Position numbers and translations under genes: made by a program
In this document: positions 15,333-24,414 of the stretch, piece after piece
Numbering within the stretch: the first letter of the stretch is position 1
Layout of the letters: each line of letters opens with the position of its first letter
IMG/VR virus record: IMGVR_UViG_3300017987_005478
Span: 1 to 64,000 of that record
Reading direction: 5' to 3' (one strand)
DNA from: a virus
DNA length: 64,000 nt
Notes under the pieces: model-generated
Told to the model about the DNA's origin: nothing
Seen by the model: only the letters and a program-made list of their open reading frames with translations
Database searches by the model: none

Positions 15333-15998
15333 ATGAGAGAGATGAAGGATCAAAAATTGTCCGAATCAATTATCTTCCTTGGGTGTTGTAGAGTCGCATT
15401 GCGAGATGTTATCGACCTCACCGAGGACATGGAAATTGAAGCTAGGACACATCTAAAAAACTTCATCATGAATGAAGCCTCTGACTACCAGATTATTACA
15501 ATGGTAGTTGAGGGTAACATTCCTGAAAAGAAATACGACGATGTTGCTGAGTCAGATCAATTCGGCGCATTCAGGAAGATTGTCCACACAAATGCAGATC
15601 TATTTGCTGAAGCTATTGGAAAGCAAGAAACAATGGATCTATTTTATGAAGTTGGTCCCATCTCTTCATGTGGATTAACGTCTTCTGTTTCAACTCTTGA
15701 ATTTTTGATGCATCAATTCGATATGGCTCAGATCAAGCTTGGAGAGAATAAAATTGAAATCTCCAAGGAAGATGCAAAAACCATCACTCCTGCTCTTGTA
15801 ATTGCTACAGCAAAATATGCTGGCATTAAAGCATATAGAACTCAGGAGAGTAAAGAAGAGGGCATCAAGGCTCAAATCGCCACCATGCAGGCATGTTTAG
15901 AAATGTGCCACTGTTGTCTGGCTGGCGCTGATAAAGATGGTCGTTGTAATACAGCTATCAACAAACAAGTTACAACGCTCAAAAAACAAATAGGTTAA
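15333..15998 (+). CDS. hypothetical 221-aa protein of the tail block
   Basis: AGGAGG is only two bases from the first ATG (15333); the ATG at 15342 (MKDQKLSESI) is 11 bases away, so the start is uncertain between these. The product is helical and Cys-containing (LGCCRVALRD; CLEMCHCCLAG near the end). It lies between tube and tail-assembly chaperone and ends at a strong terminator. No family was recognised; a virion or assembly role is suggested by position only. Confidence 0.65.
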   Translation: MREMKDQKLSESIIFLGCCRVALRDVIDLTEDMEIEARTHLKNFIMNEASDYQIITMVVEGNIPEKKYDDVAESDQFGAFRKIVHTNADLFAEAIGKQETMDLFYEVGPISSCGLTSSVSTLEFLMHQFDMAQIKLGENKIEISKEDAKTITPALVIATAKYAGIKAYRTQESKEEGIKAQIATMQACLEMCHCCLAGADKDGRCNTAINKQVTTLKKQIG

Positions 15999-16013
15999 CC
16001 AAATACATGAGAA

Positions 16014-16051
16014 AAGACCCGCTTAGACATTGAGTTTAAGCGGGTCTTTTT
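16014..16051 (+). terminator. intrinsic terminator
   Basis: AAGACCCGCTTA pairs with TAAGCGGGTCTT, followed by a U-run (TCTTTTT). Standard strong rho-independent form. Confidence 0.9.
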
Positions 16052-16091
16052 GCGAATAACATAAATAGATCAGAATGAAAGGAGTTCTACA

Positions 16092-16883
16092 ATGCCATTC
16101 CAAGGATTTAATCTAACGTATCCGGAGTATGAAGTTATTACTCCGCAGACAAAACAGTCTTTCACAGTGCGCTCATTAAACGTACAAGAAGAAGAACGTC
16201 TTAAAGGAAGTCTCGTTACACCACAAAAGGTGACTGATCATCTCAACAAGTGTTTGTTTGAGGCAATGGTTAAGAAGCCAACATCGATCAAAGACTTCAA
16301 TAGTTTTATGCAGGGTACAACACTGAAGGATAGAGATGCTCTTCTTTATGGACTCTATCATATTTCGTATGGTGAAATACGAGATTATGATGTTACTTGT
16401 TCTTCATGTAGAAAAGATTATGCTGTTTCGGTCCAGGCGTCCGACACATTTTCTTTTAAACATTATCCAGGTAAAACCGTTCTCTCTAAAACTGAAAAAG
16501 TTAAACTCCCAATCTCAAAAGGTGTTACGGCTGTTATTAAACAACCAACACTTGCAGATGAATCAAATTCTATGAAGTCGTTAGGGAGTCGACCAAACGC
16601 TACTCCGGAAGTTGTAACAGAGACATTAATTATTGCAAGGTTCGAACAAGATATTGAAGCACAAAAGGAACCAAAGGTCTATGATGATAGATCTGATATC
16701 CTTGACGCCTATTTGACTCTTCCTGCTATGGACAAACGAGCTATTTATAAGAAATACATGGACACGTTTGGTCAGTATGGTATTGAGTTGAAAATGCGCA
16801 GTTTTTGTACTCACTGCGGGGCGGAGGAGGTGATAGACATCGACTTGGTGTCTGCCTTTTTTCGCATACTGTATAGCGTATGA
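16092..16883 (+). CDS. T4 gp26-like baseplate hub/tail assembly chaperone, upstream frame
   Basis: A 263-aa product behind GAAAGGAG. It has two CxxC pairs (VTCSSCRKDY near residue 100 and SFCTHCGAEE near 240) and general similarity to the T4 baseplate family (gp26-type), whose T4 gene lies next to 51 and 25. Here gp25 follows after a short frame, giving the same order. Near the 3' end the codons GCC-TTT-TTT-CGC are followed by a stop at 16881, while another frame stays open to 17064. That arrangement is typical of tail-assembly chaperones made in short and frameshifted long forms. Confidence 0.7.
   Translation: MPFQGFNLTYPEYEVITPQTKQSFTVRSLNVQEEERLKGSLVTPQKVTDHLNKCLFEAMVKKPTSIKDFNSFMQGTTLKDRDALLYGLYHISYGEIRDYDVTCSSCRKDYAVSVQASDTFSFKHYPGKTVLSKTEKVKLPISKGVTAVIKQPTLADESNSMKSLGSRPNATPEVVTETLIIARFEQDIEAQKEPKVYDDRSDILDAYLTLPAMDKRAIYKKYMDTFGQYGIELKMRSFCTHCGAEEVIDIDLVSAFFRILYSV
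16857..16863 (+). promoter_or_regulatory. probable frameshift site TTTTTTC
   Basis: Six T then C in frame as TTT-TTT-C. Phe-tRNA on UUU can move +1 onto UUC, its better codon, or -2 onto UUU; either leads into the 66-codon downstream frame. A -1 shift would meet a stop within seven codons. GGAGGAGG lies 27 bases upstream (16823-16830). Confidence 0.6.
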
Positions 16884-17064
16884 TGGTATAGAGCAGTTTA
16901 AGAAAAATTTAGATGCAAATATCTATACTTGTATGGAGATGAGTCGACAATCATATCCTGAGGTTATGATTATGCCGATCGGTAAATTCCATGCATATCT
17001 CAAATGGAAGTCAGATTTAGAGGAAGAAAAACAAAAGATGATGGAAGAGGAAGCAAATAAATAA
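16864..17064 (+). CDS. downstream frame of the tail assembly chaperone (gp51-like position)
   Basis: An open frame of 66 codons with good protein character (GIEQFKKNLDANIYTCMEMS, then PIGKFHAYLKWKSDLEEEKQ) and no usable start: the frame opens at 16837 after a TAG, and its first ATGs, past 16930, lack ribosome sites. It ends TAATG, overlapping the start of the gp25 gene. It is best read as the C-terminal part of a roughly 323-residue frameshift product of the 16092 gene. In T4 the position corresponds to gene 51. Confidence 0.65.
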   Translation, partial: AYCIAYDGIEQFKKNLDANIYTCMEMSRQSYPEVMIMPIGKFHAYLKWKSDLEEEKQKMMEEEANK

Positions 17065-17489
17065 TGGCTGGTATATTAGAAAGGTTTCAAAAACACATAG
17101 TTGGATCTAAAGGTCGTATTGCAGATTATACGTCATCAATAGCAGCATCCGGCGACTTCAATCGTATAACAGATTTAAATGTTATATTGAATTCTTGGAG
17201 AAATATTTTGATGACTCCCTTACGATCCGCTAGTTTTGATCCTGATTATGGCAGCGACGTTTATAAATATGTCTTTGCTCCAGCCGACCAAGATACTGTT
17301 GAGGCGATAAGAGAAGAAGTGTTGTTCAGACTTCCCTTATATGATGACAGAGCCACAATCGTTAGCGTAGACATCTCATTTCTTCATAACCGTAAAGGTG
17401 TTGTTGTTGATATTCAAGCTAGGTATCAAGGTGAAGTTGGTGAACTCAGCGCAACGATTGACCCAAATAATTTAAATCTACTTGAGTAG
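17064..17489 (+). CDS. gp25-like baseplate wedge protein
   Basis: A 141-aa product, length typical for the GPW/gp25 family. It shows the family pattern: an N-terminal helix, NVILNSWRNILMTPLRSASF, then DPDYGSDVYKYVFAP, a helix TVEAIREEVLFRLPLYDDRA, and a final beta strand pair. The start overlaps the stop of the frameshift frame (TAATG), so translation is coupled. gp25 joins wedge to hub and nucleates the sheath. Confident assignment. Confidence 0.88.
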   Translation: MAGILERFQKHIVGSKGRIADYTSSIAASGDFNRITDLNVILNSWRNILMTPLRSASFDPDYGSDVYKYVFAPADQDTVEAIREEVLFRLPLYDDRATIVSVDISFLHNRKGVVVDIQARYQGEVGELSATIDPNNLNLLE

Positions 17490-17499
17490 GAGATGACCC

Positions 17500-18129
17500 A
17501 TGCAGTTTGACAGACAATTAGTTGAATGGAGCTGTAAGAGAGCTCTATATGACGCAGTTACCCAAAGTAAAACCATCCATGAAAAATTATCATTTGAAGA
17601 GCAAGTAAAAATGGTCGAGTGGATTGGTGCAATGACTTATGAAGAATCTGTCTCTGCTGTGTTTTACAATAGTGAACCTCTTAATGAAATTGGTATTCGT
17701 CAATTTGAATCTAAATTCAAAGCATTTATAAAATACGGTCTTGCGGCAATTGCTGGTGGTGTGCTTGCTAAAGGACCCCTTGGTAGAATGGTTAAGGGTC
17801 CAGCAGTAGCCATGTTCGCATACTATTTGTTTAGAAAAATGACCGATCCGTGCTGGCAAGTATGTCTCAAGAGGTTTGGTCAATCTAAAGAAAGAAAAGT
17901 ATGTAGATATGAGTGTCAAGTTAAAGCTGCCAAGAATATCATAAGAGATATTCGAGGAGAAATGAATCGCTGCGGTGACAGTCGTAATCCAATCAAATGT
18001 GAGAAGAAATTAAACAAACTTCTTGTAAAATGGTCGAAAAAATTAGAGAAACAATTAGTTAAATTACAGAATGCAAGAGCAAATCTCATTGCTAGCAAAC
18101 GACCCGCAGCAGCGCCTGAGGAAGGATAA
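17500..18129 (+). CDS. tail-block protein with hydrophobic segment and Cys-rich basic region (paralogue A)
   Basis: A 209-aa product behind GGAG. Residues 75-110 are hydrophobic and Gly/Ala-rich (KYGLAAIAGGVLAKGPLGRM, then VAMFAYYLF). They are followed by a Cys-rich, basic helical region with CWQVCLKRF, CRYEC, CGDS and KCEKKLNKLL. The next gene has the same plan and shared words (KCEKKLxKL, a C near the same point), so the two are diverged duplicates. Possible membrane-penetrating or membrane-sensing tail protein; inference only. Confidence 0.65.
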   Translation: MQFDRQLVEWSCKRALYDAVTQSKTIHEKLSFEEQVKMVEWIGAMTYEESVSAVFYNSEPLNEIGIRQFESKFKAFIKYGLAAIAGGVLAKGPLGRMVKGPAVAMFAYYLFRKMTDPCWQVCLKRFGQSKERKVCRYECQVKAAKNIIRDIRGEMNRCGDSRNPIKCEKKLNKLLVKWSKKLEKQLVKLQNARANLIASKRPAAAPEEG

Positions 18130-18713
18130 TGGATAATCCAACCGTTGATCCAATTCGTGATAAGTTATTACAAGCAATAGCGAAGAGTGATACTATTCGA
18201 AAGGAATTACCGTTTGAAGATCATGTTAAATTATATCATGGCATCAAACATATGCCTGATGCTACACTTCTAAAATTAAATAACAAGCTCGGTGAAGCAG
18301 AAATGCCACCACCTGTTAAAGTTGATGCAAGAGCTGAGAAAACTCTAAAGATGGGGTTGATGGCTGCATCTCTTGTAGTTCCTATGCCGGGTTTATCTTT
18401 AGCGATCAATTATCTTGTTGATGTGGCAAGGTATAAATGCATTCAGCGTGTTGAGACTTCTGAGGTTCCAAATAAAAATCTGGCTTATGCTCATTGTAAA
18501 TACCGAGCCATCGCGGACTCAATCAGAGTGTTAACAAGAGAGTTTCATAAATGTAAAAAGATGGATGACCCAAAGAAACATAAAAAGTGTGAAAAGAAAC
18601 TTTATAAGTTAATAGCATCTCAAAGAACGAAACTCACAAAGGCGGAAGGTCGAGTCCGTATTGCAACACATAAAGCAAAAGAAAGAGCCAGAAAGGCGCA
18701 AAACGTCCTCTAA
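18129..18713 (+). CDS. tail-block protein with hydrophobic segment and Cys-rich basic region (paralogue B)
   Basis: A 194-aa product, start overlapping the stop of paralogue A (TAATG). A hydrophobic stretch MGLMAASLVVPMPGLSLAIN (residues 74-93) is followed by a basic region with four Cys at spacings like those of A (YKCIQ, AHCKY, HKCKK, KKCEKKLYKL). The first 60 residues are soluble and differ from A. Same inferred class. Confidence 0.65.
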   Translation: MDNPTVDPIRDKLLQAIAKSDTIRKELPFEDHVKLYHGIKHMPDATLLKLNNKLGEAEMPPPVKVDARAEKTLKMGLMAASLVVPMPGLSLAINYLVDVARYKCIQRVETSEVPNKNLAYAHCKYRAIADSIRVLTREFHKCKKMDDPKKHKKCEKKLYKLIASQRTKLTKAEGRVRIATHKAKERARKAQNVL

Positions 18714-18774
18714 GGACAAAGGAGCGCGTCCCTACTGGGTGTTAGTATTAAACATATATTAGGAGATGGTTGTC

Positions 18775-19419
18775 ATGCAAAATTGGGAGAGATTGTATAG
18801 TTACATACATGACTACCAACAATTAGTCTACGATTACTACTCCAAAACCGGAGTAGCATTCTTAATCAATTATTACAATATTGACCGAACCGATACAGTA
18901 TGGGAAGATGAAGACCTCATGGGAGGACCCTACGAATGGTTAGGAAATCTCACTGGTCTTAAGTTCAACAAATATCTTCTCTTACCTGTCTACTTTTTTG
19001 ACGAAATCAATACAGGTTTTGATGGTCAAGAAATAGGTCTCAATAAGGAGCAAACCTCAACATTTGTATTCCCCAGTTCTTATGGTATAACTCCCTATGC
19101 TGGTGATCTAGTCAAGTTAGAACAAGCATATATGAGACCAACTAATAACACATATCCACTTTTCACAGTAGAAGGCCGAGAGATCCACCCAAATACTGAC
19201 AAGAGATTTTGGAAATTAACAATTCGACCTCATCATAGTTCAGATACACATGAGGCTGATCTTCAAGTTTCTAATACTTATGTGTTCTTTGATTATGACA
19301 AGAAAGTTCATACTTTAGAAGATGGTTTGTCCCTTGCAAGACTTCTCTCAAGAAATGATAAATTGAGAGATAGATTAACAGCTCTGTGGGACCCAAACTC
19401 AGGATTTTACCAAATTTAG
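18775..19419 (+). CDS. baseplate/tail-associated protein, 214 aa
   Basis: AGGAG abuts the first ATG (18766), so the ATG at 18775 (MQNWERLYSYIHD) with proper spacing is preferred. It is rich in Tyr, Asp and Asn (QLVYDYYSKTGVAFLINYYN) and has beta segments; no membrane segment. It lies directly before the gp6-like wedge gene, where T4-like phages carry other wedge parts such as gp53. Assignment to that role is by position only. Confidence 0.55.
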   Translation: MQNWERLYSYIHDYQQLVYDYYSKTGVAFLINYYNIDRTDTVWEDEDLMGGPYEWLGNLTGLKFNKYLLLPVYFFDEINTGFDGQEIGLNKEQTSTFVFPSSYGITPYAGDLVKLEQAYMRPTNNTYPLFTVEGREIHPNTDKRFWKLTIRPHHSSDTHEADLQVSNTYVFFDYDKKVHTLEDGLSLARLLSRNDKLRDRLTALWDPNSGFYQI

Positions 19420-19428
19420 AGGATTGTT

Positions 19429-21927
19429 ATGACAGATATTTCAACGCAAATTTATCTATCTCGAGACCAAACAAGAGATCAGATTATCGAATTCATGAAG
19501 AGCTATCTCGAGCTTGAAAATGTGGATCTGACAAAATCTTCATTTCTCTCATTCTTGATAGACACTATCGCTACTCTAACATCAAATCTCCTCTTCTACC
19601 AAACTTCCGTTTATCGAGAATTCTTTCTAACAAGAGCTCAACTCCAAGAATCAGTATTAAATTTGGCTGCATTCCTTGGATACCGACCAGCTGCAGCATC
19701 TTATGCAAGTGCTAATTTACTTGTTACTATTCCTTTTGGTTTTTCAGATCCAACAGTAACATTTTCAATTGATGAAGGGTTTGAATTCAAAGCAGACAAC
19801 GTGTTATTCCAACCGTATTATGATACTGAAATTGTTGTAACAAATAACGCGTCCGTTTCTATTACAGTCAATGAGGATGGGCGAATTTATCCTCTACCTG
19901 TTGAAGTAGATACAACATCTGACATGCAGTTCACTTTTTTAATGCCTGTCAGACAATATAAAACAACACAACAAGAATTCCAGATCGATTCAGATCTTCA
20001 AATTTATCAGTTTACAAATATCAACGTACCTTTTGATGGAAAAATTTCTACTATTGAAGTTCGTGTAAAAGAACCTGGATCAGATCCGAGCGACAGCGGA
20101 CTACTTTATGACCAATTTGATAGTCTTTATCTTATGTCATCATCTGATCATGGGTATGTGTATAGAAGGACGGACGATGGTGTGTCCGTTTTCTTTGGAA
20201 ATGGTTTAATTGGTGTTCAACCAACCCCAGGTTCTACAGTAATTGTAAATATTCTTGAGACTGAAGGAGCTGATGGGAATGTTATCGCTGGATCTATCAC
20301 TCAAGGAGAGAGAATTTACACCCAACAGGGTTCACCACCTGTAACACAGACTGTTAATTATTCAGTTATAAATCCATCTCCAGCAAGCGGGGGAGCAGAC
20401 GAAGAAGATCTGGAGGCAACAAGACAAAACGCCATCGCTTCACTGACGGCTCTTAACAGATTAGTAACACAAAGTGACTTCGAAAATGCAGATACAATTA
20501 TAACAGGGTCACCATTAGCTCAGAACTCTGTTCCTGTTTTGAAACGGTCTGATTTAGTTGTTAATGAAATACAATTATTCACTTCTCTTGAATTCTCGAA
20601 TTCCTTAGTCCCGATGAGAAATGCTTTGTATGAGCTTCTTGGTTCATCTTACATTCCAAGAGATACAGTTATTTCAATCAATGGAGTAGATTATTATACG
20701 TTATTTGATATGACAACAGAGATAATGAATTCTGTAGCATACTATCATTATATTATGTCTGCTATCGATATTGTCCCTGTGCTTGTCCAGAGTTTTGCTA
20801 GCAATCCATATTCTTTATATGTTAATAACCTTGAAGTTGTAAAAAGTGGAAACACTGCTAGATATCGATTAAGTTATTATTCTACTGAGTCAGATTATAA
20901 TTTGTGTTCTTGTCAAATGTCGATTGTGGAAAATGAAACTGCTTATACAATGACAAATGTTCCCGGTGCAAATGGTGGATATTTTGAATACACTTTTAAT
21001 CCATATACTGATGTACCAGATGGGAACAATACATATTATTTTAGGATAAGCAATCCAACAGGACTTATCTCGGAATACTCTACATCGTTAGTATTTCGAC
21101 AAAATCTTGATGAGTTTATGCTCTCCAATGCTGTGATGGATGGCACTAGCACAATCGTTTATGATATTCCGGTTGTTAAGAAAGATTATTATGATGGTAT
21201 TGATCAAAGAGATTTTGAGCTTCAAGTGATGCAAGCTACTTTACAATCCATGGATTTTGTAAATTACAGAATGTTGACTGACTTTGTAAATGTCAAGTTT
21301 TGTAATACCACAGGAACTATGGAAAACATGTTATTGAATACACCTACAAAACAAGCTGTTATTGATATAGGAGATTGTACGGTCCCAATAGGAAGTGTTG
21401 GTGATCGATATATTGTAAGTGGTCATGAGGGTGGTGTATGGGATGGTCACAAAGATGATATTGCTTTATGCATAGATTCAACAGCTCAATCATGGACATT
21501 TAATACACCAAACACAAACGATATTTTAACAGTTACAGCAAAGGGATCAAAATATATCTATACACAGAAGGGTTGGGTTGTTCCAACTTATGAAATACCA
21601 CTGACTATTGAAGTTGAAGTAATGCGAGACACGGAAAGTGATGCTACAGAAGCTAGAATCGTAGAGGACGTCAAGTCAGAATTATATTCAACATTCTCAG
21701 ATAGATTTGGTCCTCAAGCATCTATTTTTAGATCAGAAATAATTGATGTGGTTCAGAGTGTTGATGGTGTGAGTCATTGTAGATTAATTCAACCAACTTC
21801 AAATATTTTCTTTAACTTCCAACTTGAGGAATTTTCTCAAGAACAATTATTAGAGTATGGTCCTGAGTATGTATACTTTACAACAGACAATATTGTCGTG
21901 AGAGTTCTATCATCAGTGGATGAATAA
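19429..21927 (+). CDS. gp6-like baseplate wedge protein (baseplate J family)
   Basis: An 832-aa product. The N-terminal 110 residues (SSFLSFLIDTIATLTSNLLF, LNLAAFLGYRPAAAS) and the middle motif (SGGADEEDLEATRQNAIASL, then ALNRLVTQSDFE) are classic for baseplate J/gp6 proteins, which form the iris-like ring of the baseplate. Between residues 460 and 550 there are extra beta domains. The length is above T4 gp6 (660). It is co-directional with gp25, as in T4-like baseplates. Confidence 0.85.
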   Translation: MTDISTQIYLSRDQTRDQIIEFMKSYLELENVDLTKSSFLSFLIDTIATLTSNLLFYQTSVYREFFLTRAQLQESVLNLAAFLGYRPAAASYASANLLVTIPFGFSDPTVTFSIDEGFEFKADNVLFQPYYDTEIVVTNNASVSITVNEDGRIYPLPVEVDTTSDMQFTFLMPVRQYKTTQQEFQIDSDLQIYQFTNINVPFDGKISTIEVRVKEPGSDPSDSGLLYDQFDSLYLMSSSDHGYVYRRTDDGVSVFFGNGLIGVQPTPGSTVIVNILETEGADGNVIAGSITQGERIYTQQGSPPVTQTVNYSVINPSPASGGADEEDLEATRQNAIASLTALNRLVTQSDFENADTIITGSPLAQNSVPVLKRSDLVVNEIQLFTSLEFSNSLVPMRNALYELLGSSYIPRDTVISINGVDYYTLFDMTTEIMNSVAYYHYIMSAIDIVPVLVQSFASNPYSLYVNNLEVVKSGNTARYRLSYYSTESDYNLCSCQMSIVENETAYTMTNVPGANGGYFEYTFNPYTDVPDGNNTYYFRISNPTGLISEYSTSLVFRQNLDEFMLSNAVMDGTSTIVYDIPVVKKDYYDGIDQRDFELQVMQATLQSMDFVNYRMLTDFVNVKFCNTTGTMENMLLNTPTKQAVIDIGDCTVPIGSVGDRYIVSGHEGGVWDGHKDDIALCIDSTAQSWTFNTPNTNDILTVTAKGSKYIYTQKGWVVPTYEIPLTIEVEVMRDTESDATEARIVEDVKSELYSTFSDRFGPQASIFRSEIIDVVQSVDGVSHCRLIQPTSNIFFNFQLEEFSQEQLLEYGPEYVYFTTDNIVVRVLSSVDE

Positions 21928-21929
21928 AT

Positions 21930-23084
21930 ATGGATATACTACTTGAGAAAGCAAAAATAAATTACCCAAAGTTAAAAAGATATCTACATAAAACAGCCGG
22001 TACGGAATTAATGCGACTCAGTGAACCATGTTATTATCCAGCCCACCACAAACATTATCATGAGTTTCTACAAACATATGGTCTTACCGACGCAGACTTA
22101 AAGGTTTTTCCAAGGCGTTTTTGGAAAGGAATGCCTGAGGCAACTCGTCTTCTCCCTACTGATAGAATTCGTATGTTTTATGTATTTGCCCTTTATACAT
22201 TATTACAAAATAAGGCATATCGTGGTAGTTATCCAACCATGATGCTTTTATTTGGTATTAGAGAATATGCGAACTTAATGTACAGACAAATTCCTCATTG
22301 CAACGAAGAATATTTCAGATATGCTTTAGAAAATCTTGCAAAGACGCATTTATTTTCAAGAGAGAAAACTATTGGTAATGGAATTTACTTCTTATCAAAA
22401 GAAATGATTAAAAGACACACAGTTGGTTTGGAAACTCTTAATAAAGATAAAATCTCCAAGTTCATTACTGAATATAGAACAAGAATTAGTCAGAGCGTGA
22501 AGAGTTTCGCAGCAATTTATTATAAAGCTGCAAAAGAAGGGGCGGGAATAAAGACAGAACCAGAACCAACTGATGATGAAAATCAATATCAAATCCAATC
22601 TCAAGAGAGGTTTACAAGAGTCGTTGATGATATTGTTAAGAAAGTTACTGTCTATAAAGAAATTGACAAGAAAGCTTTGATGGATGCTAAAAAGTTAACA
22701 AAAATTAGTGTTGCTTTAGCTACACAAATAGCCTCTAAACTCTGCGACGTAAAATATACAGACAATGTTCGAATGTGTTTGCAGTTGTTTTTGAAAGATT
22801 TAAAAGGAGTACGTTCTATTTGCGGAAAAGGTTACTACATTTACATCAAGAAATTGATGGGAATAAAAAGAACGAGAGAACAAATTTACTTCAAACAACA
22901 AGTCCATGAATTGTTGATGCGAGTATTAAAAGATATTAAATACAGTCAAAAATATGAAAGCCTTACTAATCAAACAAAATTTTCAATCAATTCCTACCTT
23001 GCTCTTTATCTTACCATGATCCTCAGAAACGACCTGTGTGGTCTCACTGCTGACAAATTGAAAAAAATGTTTAAACTGAAATAA
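21930..23084 (+). CDS. hypothetical 384-aa protein, last of the plus-strand tail block
   Basis: It starts three bases after the gp6 stop, with no separate ribosome site, so it is coupled. It is a basic, helical protein; residues 45-130 contain aromatic-rich helices (RIRMFYVFALYTLLQNKAYR) and residues 200-230 a charged linker. No family was recognised. Its last 14 bases overlap the convergent gene at 23071. A baseplate role is likely from the operon. Confidence 0.65.
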   Translation: MDILLEKAKINYPKLKRYLHKTAGTELMRLSEPCYYPAHHKHYHEFLQTYGLTDADLKVFPRRFWKGMPEATRLLPTDRIRMFYVFALYTLLQNKAYRGSYPTMMLLFGIREYANLMYRQIPHCNEEYFRYALENLAKTHLFSREKTIGNGIYFLSKEMIKRHTVGLETLNKDKISKFITEYRTRISQSVKSFAAIYYKAAKEGAGIKTEPEPTDDENQYQIQSQERFTRVVDDIVKKVTVYKEIDKKALMDAKKLTKISVALATQIASKLCDVKYTDNVRMCLQLFLKDLKGVRSICGKGYYIYIKKLMGIKRTREQIYFKQQVHELLMRVLKDIKYSQKYESLTNQTKFSINSYLALYLTMILRNDLCGLTADKLKKMFKLK

Positions 23085-24414
23085 ATCTTGATTGTAGTCT
23101 AGACTCTAATGCTAAATTGGTGCTAGAAACCCTTGAAGCTGGTTCCGTTTCAGGATCAGGATCTTGTTTAGATAAATTTTTCGCCATGTTTTTGTCTGCC
23201 ATGTTTGTTTGTATACCTTCGTTGTAATAACTACCAGTATCATCCTTATACATAATACCCTGATTTACTTTTGTTTCATCTTCCATTGCGTCAAGATAAT
23301 TCTGTACAGTTGGTCTGGCTTTTGATTCATAATTAAACCCAGCAATCATACTGTTGTACAAGCTTCCAAAATCAATCCTTACATCAACCATTCCAAGTCT
23401 TTGGTTCCACGCAATAGATTGTTGGTCACCACCCTTAATAATTGTGATGTTAGAAATAAAAGCTGGATCAAGATTATAGATACCAGGAGCTCTAATTTTA
23501 TGTAAGAACGGCCAACTGTAAGTATTTCCATCTAAAGTTCTTGGTACGCCAAGGAGCATCAAAGCACACAACGGACCAATAATGTGTTTCCTTGTAGATT
23601 GAACACTTGCTGGATTTGGATTATACAGTCTAATTGTCATTGTATATGATGGAGCAAAACCGCTATTCTTCCAAACTTGAGGAAAATCAACTCTTGCACC
23701 TGCAAGCATTTTATTGACAATATCTGCACCGCCCCTCATCATATTACCTGCACCACCAGAGCTATCAGCAAGCATATTTCCAAGAGCTGTAGCAGCACTC
23801 TGGACTCCCTCAATACCAGAACCAATTGCTTTCATTCCCATGTTAACTGCGCTGCTCTCAGTTTCAGCACCCTTTAATGCGCCTGAGATCTTCTTCAACG
23901 CGTCTGTAGCTCGCTTTGTCCCCATTATCTGGTTTATCTCTCCAGCGGCGGCAGACCCAACATCCGTAGCTCTCTGTAAGAAACTTTCACCGTATTCGTT
24001 AGCAAATGTGTCAGTTGGAAAATTGTCAGCTAGAAATGCAACTTGTAAGGGCATCTCTGTTGTGAAACCATGCGAATTTAGGAGGTCAAGATATAAATTC
24101 TGCTTCGGAGCGAGTCTAAAAAGTGTAAACCCCGGTTGAAATTCTGGTTCACAAGGAATAATTCTAGCAATGGGCATTGATTGTTTAATCACATCTTCAG
24201 TTGTATGGTCACCAGGCGGAAGTCCAAGAATTGGTTCAAGTTTGGTTGCCGGACTGGTAGCATTTTTATTTCTTTTCGCTTCTTTTGACGACAATCGATC
24301 TCGCCTTTTTCTTTGCTCTTTTTGAATAGAGATGTCAATAGAACCAATATCTCCAAAATCAATAGAATATTTCTGATTCGCCGGTGACGTTGGATTAAAT
24401 TTTTGTGAAGCCAT
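23071..24414 (-). CDS. baseplate tail-tube-cap-like protein (gp48/gp54-type)
   Basis: A 447-aa product whose ATG overlaps the tape-measure stop (TAATG). An Ala/Gly-rich helical middle (residues 150-240) is followed by a domain beginning FPQVWKNSGFAPSYTMTIRL, then YNPNPASVQ and LCALMLLGVPRT, ending in VDVRIDFGSLYNSMIAGF. Many large myoviruses have this domain in the tube-initiator or tube-cap proteins that start tube growth on the baseplate. Position next to the tape measure fits. The precise T4 counterpart is uncertain. Confidence 0.6.
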   Translation of the reverse strand: MASQKFNPTSPANQKYSIDFGDIGSIDISIQKEQRKRRDRLSSKEAKRNKNATSPATKLEPILGLPPGDHTTEDVIKQSMPIARIIPCEPEFQPGFTLFRLAPKQNLYLDLLNSHGFTTEMPLQVAFLADNFPTDTFANEYGESFLQRATDVGSAAAGEINQIMGTKRATDALKKISGALKGAETESSAVNMGMKAIGSGIEGVQSAATALGNMLADSSGGAGNMMRGGADIVNKMLAGARVDFPQVWKNSGFAPSYTMTIRLYNPNPASVQSTRKHIIGPLCALMLLGVPRTLDGNTYSWPFLHKIRAPGIYNLDPAFISNITIIKGGDQQSIAWNQRLGMVDVRIDFGSLYNSMIAGFNYESKARPTVQNYLDAMEDETKVNQGIMYKDDTGSYYNEGIQTNMADKNMAKNLSKQDPDPETEPASRVSSTNLALESRLQSRFISV

